Shown here: positions 25,791 to 32,800 of the stretch, one piece after another
Position numbering within the stretch: position 1 is the stretch's first letter
Layout: each line of letters opens with the position of its first letter
IMG/VR virus record: IMGVR_UViG_3300032242_000872
Span: 1 to 52,416 of that record
DNA: 52,416 nt
Strand: one strand, 5' to 3'
Source of the DNA: a virus
The notes under the pieces: generated by a model
Told to the model about the DNA's origin: nothing
The model's database searches: none
The model's input: the letters and a program-made list of their open reading frames with translations, nothing else
Program-made: the position numbers and the translations under genes

Positions 25791-25798
25791 TGTAAAAT
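25768..25798 (+). promoter_or_regulatory. Sigma-70-type promoter before a 41-aa gene
   Basis: Perfect TTGACA (25768-25773) and TAAAAT (25793-25798, five of six) separated by 19 bases; TGTAAA two bases earlier gives 17. Either would start RNA near 25800, leading into the small gene at 25848 and the terminator at 25987-26014. Confidence 0.55.
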
Positions 25799-25847
25799 GG
25801 TGCATCGCAACAATGTGTTGTATGTTACACAATCTTAGGAGATGACT

Positions 25848-25973
25848 ATGTTTACATTTGAAGACCAATATAAAAAGGTTGAGCAGTTAGCCGAGCATTA
25901 CAAGCAAATCAACGATTTCTGGATTCACTCAGTTTTATCTAGTTTGAAGACTTTCTTTAAGACAGGTAAGTAA
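25848..25973 (+). CDS. Small helical protein (41 aa)
   Basis: ATG 25848 has AGGAG six bases before it; an in-frame ATG at 25842 is too close to that site. The peptide FEDQYKKVEQLAEHYKQIN then DFWIHSVLSSLKTFFKTGK is a single amphipathic helix or helix pair, vaguely phasin-like. It stands in its own transcription unit with promoter and terminator. Function unknown. Confidence 0.6.
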   Translation: MFTFEDQYKKVEQLAEHYKQINDFWIHSVLSSLKTFFKTGK

Positions 25974-25986
25974 TGGCGTGAGCCAG

Positions 25987-26014
25987 GGGTGAGTAGAAAC
26001 TGCTCACCCTTTTT
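25987..26014 (+). terminator. Strong intrinsic terminator ending the early operon
   Basis: GGGTGAG and CTCACCC form a 7-bp stem, extended through a T-G pair to AG/CT with AAA loop, and followed by TTTTT. It ends rightward transcription before the convergent leftward genes. Confidence 0.85.
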
Positions 26015-26135
26015 GTATAATTTTTGCCAATTTCTATACATATAACTATCAATATGCATAAAAAGTCTTTAATAAAAACAATTTTTATTAAAATTTCATG
26101 CAGTTTTTGTAAAGTTTTTTAAACTTATTGTAAAG

Positions 26136-26480
26136 TTATAACTCTAGCGGATCGAATCCAAGCTCTTCTGATACGACCTTGGTGCGCCTTCTGAACTCAG
26201 CATCATGGTGAGACCATTTGGAGGTCTTCCAACGGCTCATATGGACGGCTTCATGAGCCAGAACACGGATCACTGTCGATAGGTGACCACATTTCTTTTC
26301 TGAAATAGTTATAACGTGCTCGTACTTCTCGCCATCATCATATAAATAGGTTCCCATAGCATCGTCTTGATCTATGACAAACTTAATCTGCTCTGGCAAT
26401 GGCATAGGCCAGCGAACAAACGGCTTCATGCAATACATAGCCGAATACAGATTTTTAATAATTGATGGGGTCAATTTCAT
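26136..26480 (-). CDS. SprT-like zinc metallopeptidase
   Basis: A 114-residue leftward protein. The ATG at 26480 overlaps the upstream stop; a longer TTG-start form would lie inside that gene. The metal motif is LAHEAVHMSRW (H76, E77, H80), followed by SHHDAEFRRRTKVV, where H91/H92 and E95 could complete the site. This arrangement fits short SprT/minigluzincin-like phage proteases. Target unknown. Pair with the phosphoesterase suggests co-expression. The sequence downstream (26015-26135) is AT-rich with no gene. Confidence 0.72.
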   Translation of the reverse strand: MKLTPSIIKNLYSAMYCMKPFVRWPMPLPEQIKFVIDQDDAMGTYLYDDGEKYEHVITISEKKCGHLSTVIRVLAHEAVHMSRWKTSKWSHHDAEFRRRTKVVSEELGFDPLEL

Positions 26481-27457
26481 ACTTTGTTTATGCAACCACG
26501 AAACTCAAATTCACCATTTTCTTCATCACTGACCATAATAAGCTCTGGCATTAACATTCTACCTTGGTCAAAAGATAGCATTACAAAGCCTGAACGCCAA
26601 TCCTTGGGGCTATCCTCACAGTACTCGAAGGTAGATGACATAGGATCTGCAAGGCAGCCAGTCTGGATTCCCCAAAAGTTTCCTTGGTAATTTGAAATTG
26701 GTTGGGCAGCCAATACGTGTGTATGGCCAGTAATGATGTTTGTGTTACCAGCTGCTTGCAAATTGCTGTAACCTGCCGTGCGTCCGCCCTTATAACGGTG
26801 TTTTACCACAGTGTTCTCGCCAATCCAAAAGCTCCAACAAGTTTCCCATTCTGGGAAATGATACTTGAGAGAAAAGCCATCAACTCCGCTATACTCGGGA
26901 ACTTTATTAACCAGCCATGACTCATAGCGCATATCGTGGTTACCCAACGTCCATATGAGTCTGCAGCCTGCTGGCTTATGCTTAACTATCTCATCTAAGT
27001 GGTAACGACAAGCGCTCAACTCTTGCAAAACGCTGGGTTTTTGGTCGTAATTGATTGATGGGAATCGACTGAGAACTTGGCCATCAAAAGCATCTCCGTT
27101 ACAAATAATGACTTGGGGCTTAAATTCTTTTATCATTATCAGCAATGCTTTAAATGCCGTGGTAGTTGTTTCAGTGAAGTGAGCATCTGAAAAAACAATT
27201 ACCCTTTTAACTTTATCTACATCAATGCCTCTGCGGACATTGTGCGCTGCAAGATCTACTTTATTTTTGGGTTTTTTTTCATCTCGCTGAGAGTTAGTTG
27301 TAGGCAATTCAATGCCATAACGTATTTCAATATTACTTCTTCTGGTCATGGCACTTCGAGGATTTATTCCTAATTCCTTGCCAACCAGAAGTGGACTTCC
27401 TAATTTATTCCAAAGTTTAATAAACTCTTTATCCGACTTTTCATCATATCGTGCCAT
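26477..27457 (-). CDS. Calcineurin-like metallophosphoesterase with N-terminal HTH-like segment
   Basis: A 326-residue leftward protein. Metallophosphoesterase motifs in order: VIVFSDAHF, ICNGDAFDG, TLGNHDMR, VVKHRYKGG and NIITGHTHVL. These bind the two-metal centre. The N-terminal ~50 residues (SDKEFIKLWNKLGSPLLVGKEL, NPRSAMTRRSNIE) look like a helix-turn-helix, suggesting DNA binding. Such phage proteins may hydrolyse nucleotides or DNA ends, or counter signalling nucleotides; substrate is unknown. The ATG is preceded by AAGGGG. First gene of a two-gene leftward operon with a palindrome just upstream. Confidence 0.8.
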   Translation of the reverse strand: MARYDEKSDKEFIKLWNKLGSPLLVGKELGINPRSAMTRRSNIEIRYGIELPTTNSQRDEKKPKNKVDLAAHNVRRGIDVDKVKRVIVFSDAHFTETTTTAFKALLIMIKEFKPQVIICNGDAFDGQVLSRFPSINYDQKPSVLQELSACRYHLDEIVKHKPAGCRLIWTLGNHDMRYESWLVNKVPEYSGVDGFSLKYHFPEWETCWSFWIGENTVVKHRYKGGRTAGYSNLQAAGNTNIITGHTHVLAAQPISNYQGNFWGIQTGCLADPMSSTFEYCEDSPKDWRSGFVMLSFDQGRMLMPELIMVSDEENGEFEFRGCINKV

Positions 27458-27514
27458 CCCAACCCCTTGTATTTAAACGGAATTTAATACACTTTTCGGA
27501 ATATAACATAAAAT

Positions 27515-27532
27515 TATGTAAGTATTTACATA
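27515..27532. promoter_or_regulatory. Inverted repeat, candidate operator of the leftward phosphoesterase operon
   Basis: TATGTAAGTATTTACATA has 7-bp arms (TATGTAA/TTACATA) and a 4-base spacer, about 60 bases upstream of the phosphoesterase start in an AT-rich stretch that also holds -10-like TTATAT on the minus strand. Could be a protein-binding site; no partner is identified. Confidence 0.45.
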
Positions 27533-27559
27533 TATTTTTACAAAATAAGGCACTACATA

Positions 27560-27589
27560 TTGATCTATTCCAGTCTTTTGTGCTATATT
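27560..27589 (+). promoter_or_regulatory. Extended -10 promoter for a structured RNA
   Basis: TTGATC (27560-27565, four of six) and TATATT (27584-27589, five of six) with 18-base spacing. TGC right before the -10 makes an extended -10. It points rightward in a gene-free region, and the predicted start falls on the edge of a perfect hairpin. Confidence 0.55.
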
Positions 27590-27595
27590 TAGTAT

Positions 27596-27713
27596 ACCAA
27601 GCCCACTCTTGGTATCGCACTCCTTTTCTCCTAGCAGAGACTTGTGCAACGCAAGACCTCGGATCTACGATCCCCAAGACCCTCAGACTAAAAACCTGGG
27701 GGTCTTTTCTTTT
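27596..27713 (+). ncRNA. Candidate small structured RNA with own promoter and terminator
   Basis: About 118 nt. The 5' end falls at a perfect 8-bp hairpin ATACCAAG/CTTGGTAT (27594-27615). A 5-bp hairpin GGATC/GATCC lies at 27661-27673. The 3' end is an intrinsic terminator: AAGACCC (27676-27682) pairs with GGGTCTT (27700-27706), extended by CAG/CTG and followed by TTTTCTTTT. No good ORF lies inside on the plus strand. Either a stand-alone small RNA or an attenuated leader of the rightward operon that begins at 28104. Seen in sequence only. Confidence 0.5.
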
Positions 27714-27717
27714 GGGT

Positions 27718-27731
27718 GTAACAGCTGTTAC
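27718..27731. repeat. 14-bp palindrome GTAACAGCTGTTAC, intergenic copy
   Basis: A perfect palindrome right after the RNA terminator. The same 14 bases occur at 8582-8595 in the giant gene, and a one-base variant GTAACAGGTGTTAC at 17470-17483 (ERF gene) and 37455-37468 (small terminase gene). A recurrent DNA-binding site is possible. Confidence 0.6.
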
Positions 27732-27953
27732 GCTAAGATCCGCAATAAATACTTAATACGTAAAAATACTCTTGCAAATATTTTTGTATTGAGTTAATCT
27801 GATTGGGCTAGGTGAAAAGGAATGTGGATAAAGTGCTTAATTGCGCTTGTCTCTCATTTCATTTCACCATCGCTACACCATATAGGTCGGACATAACAGC
27901 AGCTATATGGGAAGAGCCCTTACTGTGGGAGTAGATTTGTAACAGGGGAAGAG
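27732..27953. other. Gene-free stretch in the regulatory region
   Basis: Between the palindrome and the possible short ORF at 27954 I see no convincing gene. There are AT-rich tracts (ATACTTAATACGTAAAAATA) and a weak promoter-like TTGCAA near 27772. A tiny ATG frame at 27907 encodes only 11 residues. The GC content rises after about 27850, as in structured RNA or short coding sequence. Confidence 0.4.
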
Positions 27954-28031
27954 ATGGCGAAGCCAGAGTCTCTAATCGAACGTCTGGCGGGTGCAGTGGC
28001 TCCAAAAAGCAAACTGTTGAAGGCAACCTAG
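27954..28031 (+). CDS. Possible 25-aa ORF in frame with the next gene, ending in TAG
   Basis: ATG follows the good ribosome site AGGGGAAGAG. It encodes AKPESLIERLAGAVAPKSK plus six residues and stops at a single amber codon. The frame then stays open through the GTG at 28104 and the whole next gene, so one amber codon separates a 25-residue leader from the nuclease-like protein. May be a leader peptide, a mutated N-terminus or chance. Confidence 0.3.
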   Translation: MAKPESLIERLAGAVAPKSKLLKAT

Positions 28032-28103
28032 GAGAGGCTAGGTGCGTTCACCAAAAAGCAATGTCGAGATGAGACTGGACTAATAGTTAACAAGGGGGGT
28101 GGT

Positions 28104-28520
28104 GTGAAGACCAAGCCGTTTAATCAGGCGGTGCATGATGCGTGTGATCCAGTGGCCAGAGATGTAGTGATTGAGAAGATCAAAGCCAAGTGGGGATGGG
28201 ATGCCAAGCCGTTTGATAAATATAAAGTGGATCTGATTGTTGAAAATGAGTTCATGGTGCCTATCTTTTACGCAGAAGTAGAGATGCGTGATTGGGAGGA
28301 TTGCCCGTTTAACACCATCCATGTACCAGGACGCAAGAAGAAGTTGTTTGATAACGATATGCCCACTACCTACTTTGTAGTCTCCAAGAGCTTAAAAAGT
28401 ATCTGGTATTGCAAGGCAAAGGATATACTTAATTCCCCTCTAGTGGAAATTAAGAATAAAGCAGTAAAAGAGGGCGAATATTTTTATGATGTGCCAATAG
28501 AAAAGTGGAGAAAATTATGA
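28104..28520 (+). CDS. Nuclease-like protein, PD-(D/E)XK-type suspected
   Basis: A 138-residue protein started at GTG after AAGGGGGG. The pattern KYKVDLIVENEFMVPIFYAEVEMRDW has an acidic residue, a strand and ExE, followed by TIHVPGRKKKLFDND and TTYFVVSKSLKSIWY. That layout fits restriction-like endonuclease folds but the usual ExK is absent, so the assignment is weak. The end has VKEGEYFYDVPI. First gene of the ParB/helicase/primase operon, coupled to it by overlap (ATGA). The frame is open upstream to an amber codon at 28029. Confidence 0.55.
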   Translation: MKTKPFNQAVHDACDPVARDVVIEKIKAKWGWDAKPFDKYKVDLIVENEFMVPIFYAEVEMRDWEDCPFNTIHVPGRKKKLFDNDMPTTYFVVSKSLKSIWYCKAKDILNSPLVEIKNKAVKEGEYFYDVPIEKWRKL

Positions 28521-29353
28521 AGGTTTTAAACATATCCAACATCAGAATTGATGGGGGAACTCAAGCACGTATTGCATTAAATCAAGATGTTGTTAAAGAC
28601 TATGCAGAAAAGATGCGTGATGGCGAACAATTTCCAGAGATTACCGTATTTTTTGACGGCTCAGACTATTGGCTGGCTGATGGTTTTCATCGTTACTTTG
28701 CTACTAAATCAAATAGCACAGTCAGCATCAATTGTGATATCAAGAATGGCACATTAGATGATGCAATTCTGTTTGCTTTTGGTGCTAATGGTAAGCGTGG
28801 TTTAACTATGTCTGCGGAAGATAACCGCAATGTAATTTATGCCATGCTGCGCCATGCAGAGTGGAGTAAGTGGTCTAACGCTGCAATTGCAAAGCACGTT
28901 GGTGTATCAAAGATGACAGTAGGCCGTGTTAAAGCTACGCTAGATATCAAAGATGAGGATAGTGTCAAAAAGTTTAAAGATAGGCACGGCAATGAATCAA
29001 CAATGGAGACTAAGAATCTCAAGTCTAAAAAACCCACCAAGCCTGATGTAATAACGGCTAATCCTTTTGCAGAATATGATGAAAAGATTAAAGAGCTAAC
29101 TGATACCATCATTGAGCAGGATAAAGAGAATCAAATACTGCGGGATCAAATTGCTATTGGCCAGTGGGATGCCAGCGATATAGAAAAGATTGATGTCCAA
29201 GATACCATCAAGGATTTGCGTGAACAGATCCGTATCCTTGAGATTGATAACAAGGCTATGCGTGAGAGCCGTGATATGTTTCAAAATCGTAACTCAGAAC
29301 TAATGAGATCTTTAAAAGCAGCGCAGAACAAACTAAAAAAACTGGAGGGATAA
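28517..29353 (+). CDS. ParB-like N-terminal domain protein with HTH and coiled coil
   Basis: A 278-residue protein started at ATG with GGAG seven bases before it. Residues 1-80 have the ParB/Srx fold: IRIDGGTQARIALNQDVVKDYA, FPEITVFFDG, YWLADGFHRYFA. The GFHR block is the conserved part equivalent to the GxxR motif of ParB (nucleotide/CTP site). A helix-turn-helix follows (NAAIAKHVGVSKMTVGRVK, about residues 118-136). The C-terminal 120 residues are coiled coil (IKELTDTIIEQDKENQ, LREQIRILEIDNKAM). No partner ParA is seen. In phages such proteins can be regulators or nicking nucleases. Here it likely acts in replication or transcription control. Confidence 0.75.
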   Translation: MKVLNISNIRIDGGTQARIALNQDVVKDYAEKMRDGEQFPEITVFFDGSDYWLADGFHRYFATKSNSTVSINCDIKNGTLDDAILFAFGANGKRGLTMSAEDNRNVIYAMLRHAEWSKWSNAAIAKHVGVSKMTVGRVKATLDIKDEDSVKKFKDRHGNESTMETKNLKSKKPTKPDVITANPFAEYDEKIKELTDTIIEQDKENQILRDQIAIGQWDASDIEKIDVQDTIKDLREQIRILEIDNKAMRESRDMFQNRNSELMRSLKAAQNKLKKLEG

Positions 29354-29514
29354 TGAAAGACTATGCACCATATCTAATCAACGCTAGAAAACTTTTGCGT
29401 GGAATAGAGGAAAGTACTAATAAGAGAGAATATAAAAAGGCCTTTGAATTAGCTTATCATCTAGGAGAGTTGTCTGAGATGTTAAAAGAGTCTTTGTTGC
29501 ACATGAAAAAATAG
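29353..29514 (+). CDS. Small helical protein (53 aa)
   Basis: ATG shares one base with the ParB-like stop and has GGAGG seven bases upstream. Sequence APYLINARKLLRGIEEST, KAFELAYHLGELSEML, all predicted helical. No family is recognised. The gap after it holds a GTCAGG/CCTGAC hairpin before the helicase. Confidence 0.6.
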   Translation: MKDYAPYLINARKLLRGIEESTNKREYKKAFELAYHLGELSEMLKESLLHMKK

Positions 29515-29532
29515 GTCGCAAGACCAGCCCAA

Positions 29533-29551
29533 GTCAGGGGGGAATCCTGAC
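29533..29551 (+). promoter_or_regulatory. Hairpin before the helicase gene
   Basis: GTCAGG and CCTGAC make a perfect 6-bp stem around a 7-base loop. No T run follows, so it is not a terminator. It lies 16 bases before the helicase ATG and could affect its translation or RNA stability. Confidence 0.4.
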
Positions 29552-29567
29552 AGTTAAAGGAATAGTA

Positions 29568-31076
29568 ATGTTAGAGTTGCGTGAGCATCAAGTGCAAGTC
29601 ATTGATGCGTTAAGAGATGGTTTTAGAAAAGGCCATCGTGCCCAATTGCTATATGCCCCAACGGGGTTTGGCAAAACAGAAGTAGCAATTTATTTAATGA
29701 AGGCTACCTCTGAGAAATACAAAAAGGCTGCCATGGTTTTAGATCGGCTAGTCTTAGTAGATCAAACCAGTATGCGTCTTACTAAGTATGGTATCAATCA
29801 TGGCGTATTTCAAGCGGATCACTGGAAATATGATATTCGTGAAAGGCTGCAAGTAGCTTCTGCACAGACCATGGAAAAGCGTAGTAACTTTCCAGAGATG
29901 GATTTAATCATCGTAGATGAATGTCATATCACCAGAGAGCAGACTACAGAGCTTATTAAATCTAATCCAAATGTCAGAGTGATTGGTTTAACTGCAACAC
30001 CTTTTACTAAAGGTCTGGGAGATATATATACCAATGTCGTTTGCGGATCTACTACGCAGGACTTAGTGCAAAAGAAATGGCTTGCACCGCTTAAGGTTTA
30101 TATCTCTAAAGAAATTGATATGACTGGAGTTAAGAAGGTTGCTGGAGAATGGAGTCAAGATCAGGTGACCCAGCGTGGTATGCAGATCACAGGCAACATT
30201 GTTGATGAATGGATTAAGAAGACTCATGAAGTATTTGGCAGACCAAGAAAGACGATTGTCTTTTGTGCTGGTGTTGCTCATGGTGCAGATCTAGTAGATC
30301 AGTTTGCTCAGAAGGGTTATAACTTTGTATCTATTTCTTATAAAGATAATGATGAGTTTAAGAAGGCAGCCATAGAAGACTTTGCACGGCCAGACACAGA
30401 GATCCATGGCCTCATAGCTACAGACATCCTCACCAGGGGATTTGATGTCCCCGATGTCATGATTGGTGTATCAGCAAGACCATTTTCTAAATCCTTATCA
30501 AGCCATATACAACAGATGGGTCGTGTGATGCGTAGCCATCCAGATAAAGAGTTTGCACTGTGGTTAGATCACTCAGGCAATTACCTTCGGTTCCGTGATG
30601 AATGGGATGATGTATATGAAGTAGGAGTCAGCAAGCTAGATCAGCACTCAGAAAAAGCCAAGCGTGAGCCTACAGAGAAGGTTAAAAAAGAATCTAAGTG
30701 CCCTAAGTGTGAGGCACTATGGCCTAAGAACTCAGATACTTGCTCATCTTGCGGGTTTGTGCGCCAAAAGCGTAATCAGGTGGACTCAGTAGCGGGTGAG
30801 CTAATTGAGCTTGGCAGCGTAGGTAAATCTCAAAAGCAGGAAAAGCAGATATTTTATTCAGAGCTGCTCTATATTGCTAAAGAAAGAAATTACAATGAGC
30901 ATTGGGCAAGCCATAAGTATCGAGAGAAGTTTGGAGTATGGCCTAGAGGATTAGATCAACAACCTATGCCCCCTACATTAAAGACGGCAAATTGGATTAA
31001 AAGCAAAAACATTGCTTGGGCTAAAAAGTCTAAGCGTAAACCTATGACAGTAAATTTGGAGAGATTAAATGACTAG
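29568..31076 (+). CDS. SF2 DEAD/DEAH-box helicase with C-terminal zinc ribbon
   Basis: A 502-residue protein. Motif I APTGFGKTE (30-38), motif II DECH (117-120), motif III TATP (142-145), motif IV/V regions TIVFCAGVAHGADLVDQF and TDILTRGFDVPDV, motif VI QMGRVMR (316-322). A zinc ribbon CPKC...CSSCG (378-396) follows. This is the layout of phage RAD25/UvsW/RecG-like SF2 enzymes, which unwind DNA or remodel recombination forks. Walker A and B are intact. Followed directly by a small protein and the Toprim primase, so a replication role is likely. Specific homologue not assigned. Confidence 0.85.
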   Translation: MLELREHQVQVIDALRDGFRKGHRAQLLYAPTGFGKTEVAIYLMKATSEKYKKAAMVLDRLVLVDQTSMRLTKYGINHGVFQADHWKYDIRERLQVASAQTMEKRSNFPEMDLIIVDECHITREQTTELIKSNPNVRVIGLTATPFTKGLGDIYTNVVCGSTTQDLVQKKWLAPLKVYISKEIDMTGVKKVAGEWSQDQVTQRGMQITGNIVDEWIKKTHEVFGRPRKTIVFCAGVAHGADLVDQFAQKGYNFVSISYKDNDEFKKAAIEDFARPDTEIHGLIATDILTRGFDVPDVMIGVSARPFSKSLSSHIQQMGRVMRSHPDKEFALWLDHSGNYLRFRDEWDDVYEVGVSKLDQHSEKAKREPTEKVKKESKCPKCEALWPKNSDTCSSCGFVRQKRNQVDSVAGELIELGSVGKSQKQEKQIFYSELLYIAKERNYNEHWASHKYREKFGVWPRGLDQQPMPPTLKTANWIKSKNIAWAKKSKRKPMTVNLERLND

Positions 31077-31230
31077 AGATGGTGGTAAGGGTGATGCACC
31101 TCGCCCATTGGTTGTGCCGATAGAAGAATTTGATAAGAACTTTGAAACAATCTTTGGTAAAAAAGAAAAGACTTACGAACCTATTCCATTTTTTGGTTTG
31201 ATTGAAAATGAGGATGAAGATGAGATTTGA
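31069..31230 (+). CDS. Conserved small phage protein (53 aa) upstream of primase
   Basis: ATG lies 8 bases before the helicase stop. The N-terminus TRDGGKGDAPRPLVVPIEEFDKNFE recalls a small protein present in many podovirus-type genomes, with a charged C-terminus (ENEDEDE). The GGKGDxPRPL start is the hallmark. Function unknown. It overlaps the primase start region. Confidence 0.65.
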   Translation: MTRDGGKGDAPRPLVVPIEEFDKNFETIFGKKEKTYEPIPFFGLIENEDEDEI

Positions 31231-32053
31231 AGACTTTGCTAAATCCCATGGGCTGCTTATTGAAAGCACTATTCCTTTCCGATGGGTATCTACGCCAACA
31301 GAAGATCATCCACGCAAACGTAACGGCAGATATAAATTCATGGGTGATATAGGTTGGGTTCAAAACTGGGCTACGATGGATAAACCAGCCCTGTGGAAGA
31401 TGGATGGTAAATTTTCGCTCTCTCCCGAACTATTAAGAGAGAGAAATTCCGCCTTCGGTCAGCGCCAAAGACTAGCTGATAAGGCCGCAGCCAAAGCTGG
31501 CTGGATCATGCACCAGACCAAGAGCGATCTGCATCCATATTTAAAGGAAAAAGGATTCCCAGAGGAGGAGGCCTCCGTCTGGGTTAAGGATGATAAGAAA
31601 CTAATCGTCATACCGATGCGTATAGCGGGGAAGTTGGTGGGCTGCCAGCTCATCGATGAACAAGGGCAGAAGAAGTTCCTCTATGGACAGATTACGAAGG
31701 GGGCATCTTTCACCATTGATGCAAGAGGCATCCCGATTCTTTGTGAGGGGTTTGCCACGGCTCTGTCCGTTCAGGCCGTGATGCGAGCAAACAAAATCCC
31801 TTACAGAATTGAGGTCTGCTTTTCGGCAGGAAACCTGAAGGAAATAGCTAGTCGGCACATCAACGGATTCATCGTTGCCGATAATGATCCCAATGGTATC
31901 GGAGAGTCGGTTGCCAAGCAAACAGGCAAACCTTATTGGATCTCCGACACAATCGGGGAGGATTTCAATGATTATCATCAAAGGGTGGGCTCTTTCAAGG
32001 CAAGTCAGTCGTTAAAGAAGACCTATATTCTTGCATCTTCCGCAAAAACTTAG
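31220..32053 (+). CDS. Toprim-domain DNA primase (catalytic part)
   Basis: A 277-residue protein. ATG 31220 is chosen because GAGG lies six bases before it; earlier in-frame starts overlap the previous gene further. The Toprim signature is LCEGFATALSVQAVM (E176) and FIVADNDPNGIG (D221, D223), with ISDTIGEDFNDYH after it. This matches phage Toprim primases that synthesise RNA primers, usually with a separate helicase, here the upstream SF2 gene or a host enzyme. No N-terminal zinc finger (CHC2) is visible, so template recognition may differ. The 3' end overlaps the convergent HTH gene by 59 bases. Confidence 0.8.
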   Translation: MRFEDFAKSHGLLIESTIPFRWVSTPTEDHPRKRNGRYKFMGDIGWVQNWATMDKPALWKMDGKFSLSPELLRERNSAFGQRQRLADKAAAKAGWIMHQTKSDLHPYLKEKGFPEEEASVWVKDDKKLIVIPMRIAGKLVGCQLIDEQGQKKFLYGQITKGASFTIDARGIPILCEGFATALSVQAVMRANKIPYRIEVCFSAGNLKEIASRHINGFIVADNDPNGIGESVAKQTGKPYWISDTIGEDFNDYHQRVGSFKASQSLKKTYILASSAKT

Positions 32054-32306
32054 CCTCAATCTGTCTGATGCGTTCTTTAGTTAGGTCAAAAGCCCGTCCA
32101 CACTCTGACAGGCTATGACCAGCTACCCTCATCTTAACAATTTCGTAATGTCTATCAATGGCTGCCTGACGATGATATTTCTGATACATCTTGGAAAAGA
32201 CTTCCTTCGTAGGGAAGTCCACCAAGACGATCACATCAACATTCCCAGTATTTCTAATGGGAATTTTACCGCCACAGAATCGTAGATTAACCATCGTAAC
32301 CGCCAT
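31995..32306 (-). CDS. Sigma region-4-like HTH protein at the end of the leftward operon
   Basis: A 103-residue protein. The C-terminal part AGHSLSECGRAFDLTKERIRQIEAKFLRKM has the sigma-70 region 4 pattern with LTxERIRQIE and a helix. The N-terminal 60 residues are unassigned, with a possible helical DRHYEIVKMRV. The start could be ATG 32306 or ATG 32294, the latter with a better spaced GGCGG. Downstream it overlaps the primase 3' end by 59 bases on the opposite strand, so antisense effects are possible. Function: transcription regulation suspected. Confidence 0.68.
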   Translation of the reverse strand: MAVTMVNLRFCGGKIPIRNTGNVDVIVLVDFPTKEVFSKMYQKYHRQAAIDRHYEIVKMRVAGHSLSECGRAFDLTKERIRQIEAKFLRKMQEYRSSLTTDLP

Positions 32307-32469
32307 CTACCTGACACGATTCAGAGTCGGTCACCTCGACCTCAAGATCACCAGCTAAATTTGCCAGCTCATCATGAGCAACATCAATGGCCTCCTCCTC
32401 ATCAGGAGCAGATATCGTGGTTGTGAAAGAACCAGAGTAATACAGCGTTACTTCAAAATCTTTAGGCAT
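32287..32469 (-). CDS. Small acidic protein, unknown
   Basis: A 60-residue leftward protein: FEVTLYYSGSFTTTISAPDEEEAIDVAHDEL then GDLEVEVTDSESCQVDGGYDG. The strand-strand-helix with DEEEAIDVAH resembles small acidic proteins common in phage accessory operons. Overlaps its neighbours on both sides. Function unknown. Confidence 0.6.
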   Translation of the reverse strand: MPKDFEVTLYYSGSFTTTISAPDEEEAIDVAHDELANLAGDLEVEVTDSESCQVDGGYDG

Positions 32470-32800
32470 TTATATTCTCCTTGCATATGCATCCAAAACC
32501 ATCTTTTGCTGGGCAATCATCTATATGATCTCTGTCCTTGAGTATTTCATCAATCCAATAATCAATTACATCCCAGTTAATTCCAATTGTGCAATCGTGC
32601 CTACGCATTACCATCGCCAGCACATCACGGCATTCTTGCTCGGTCAGCTCCTCGCCCATATTCTCGGCTTGTCCCTGAACATCATCAATATGCCACCATT
32701 CTGCCACCCAATCAGGATCAAAAGCCCGTTTAACAGCGGCTATTGCCTCTGATACAGAACGGCCAGCAGGAATATCTACTTCAATCATTACTTTTGCCAT
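32462..32800 (-). CDS. Small protein with cysteine-bearing C-terminus, unknown
   Basis: A 112-residue leftward protein. It begins VMIEVDIPAGRSVSEAIAAVK, then FDPDWVAEWWHIDD, LAMVMRRHDCTIGINWDVID and CPAKDGFGCICKEN at the end. The cysteines C95-like, C103 and C105 may bind a metal or form disulfides. No family recognised. It overlaps neighbouring genes by 8-13 bases, so expression is coupled. Confidence 0.58.
   Translation of the reverse strand: MAKVMIEVDIPAGRSVSEAIAAVKRAFDPDWVAEWWHIDDVQGQAENMGEELTEQECRDVLAMVMRRHDCTIGINWDVIDYWIDEILKDRDHIDDCPAKDGFGCICKENINA

Noticed and set aside
27597-27797. Plus-strand frames across the RNA region
   Set aside because: They cross the terminator and have no ribosome site; sequence better explained as hairpins.
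27840-28100. Possible tRNA
   Set aside because: No cloverleaf, TTC loop or acceptor stem could be assembled.
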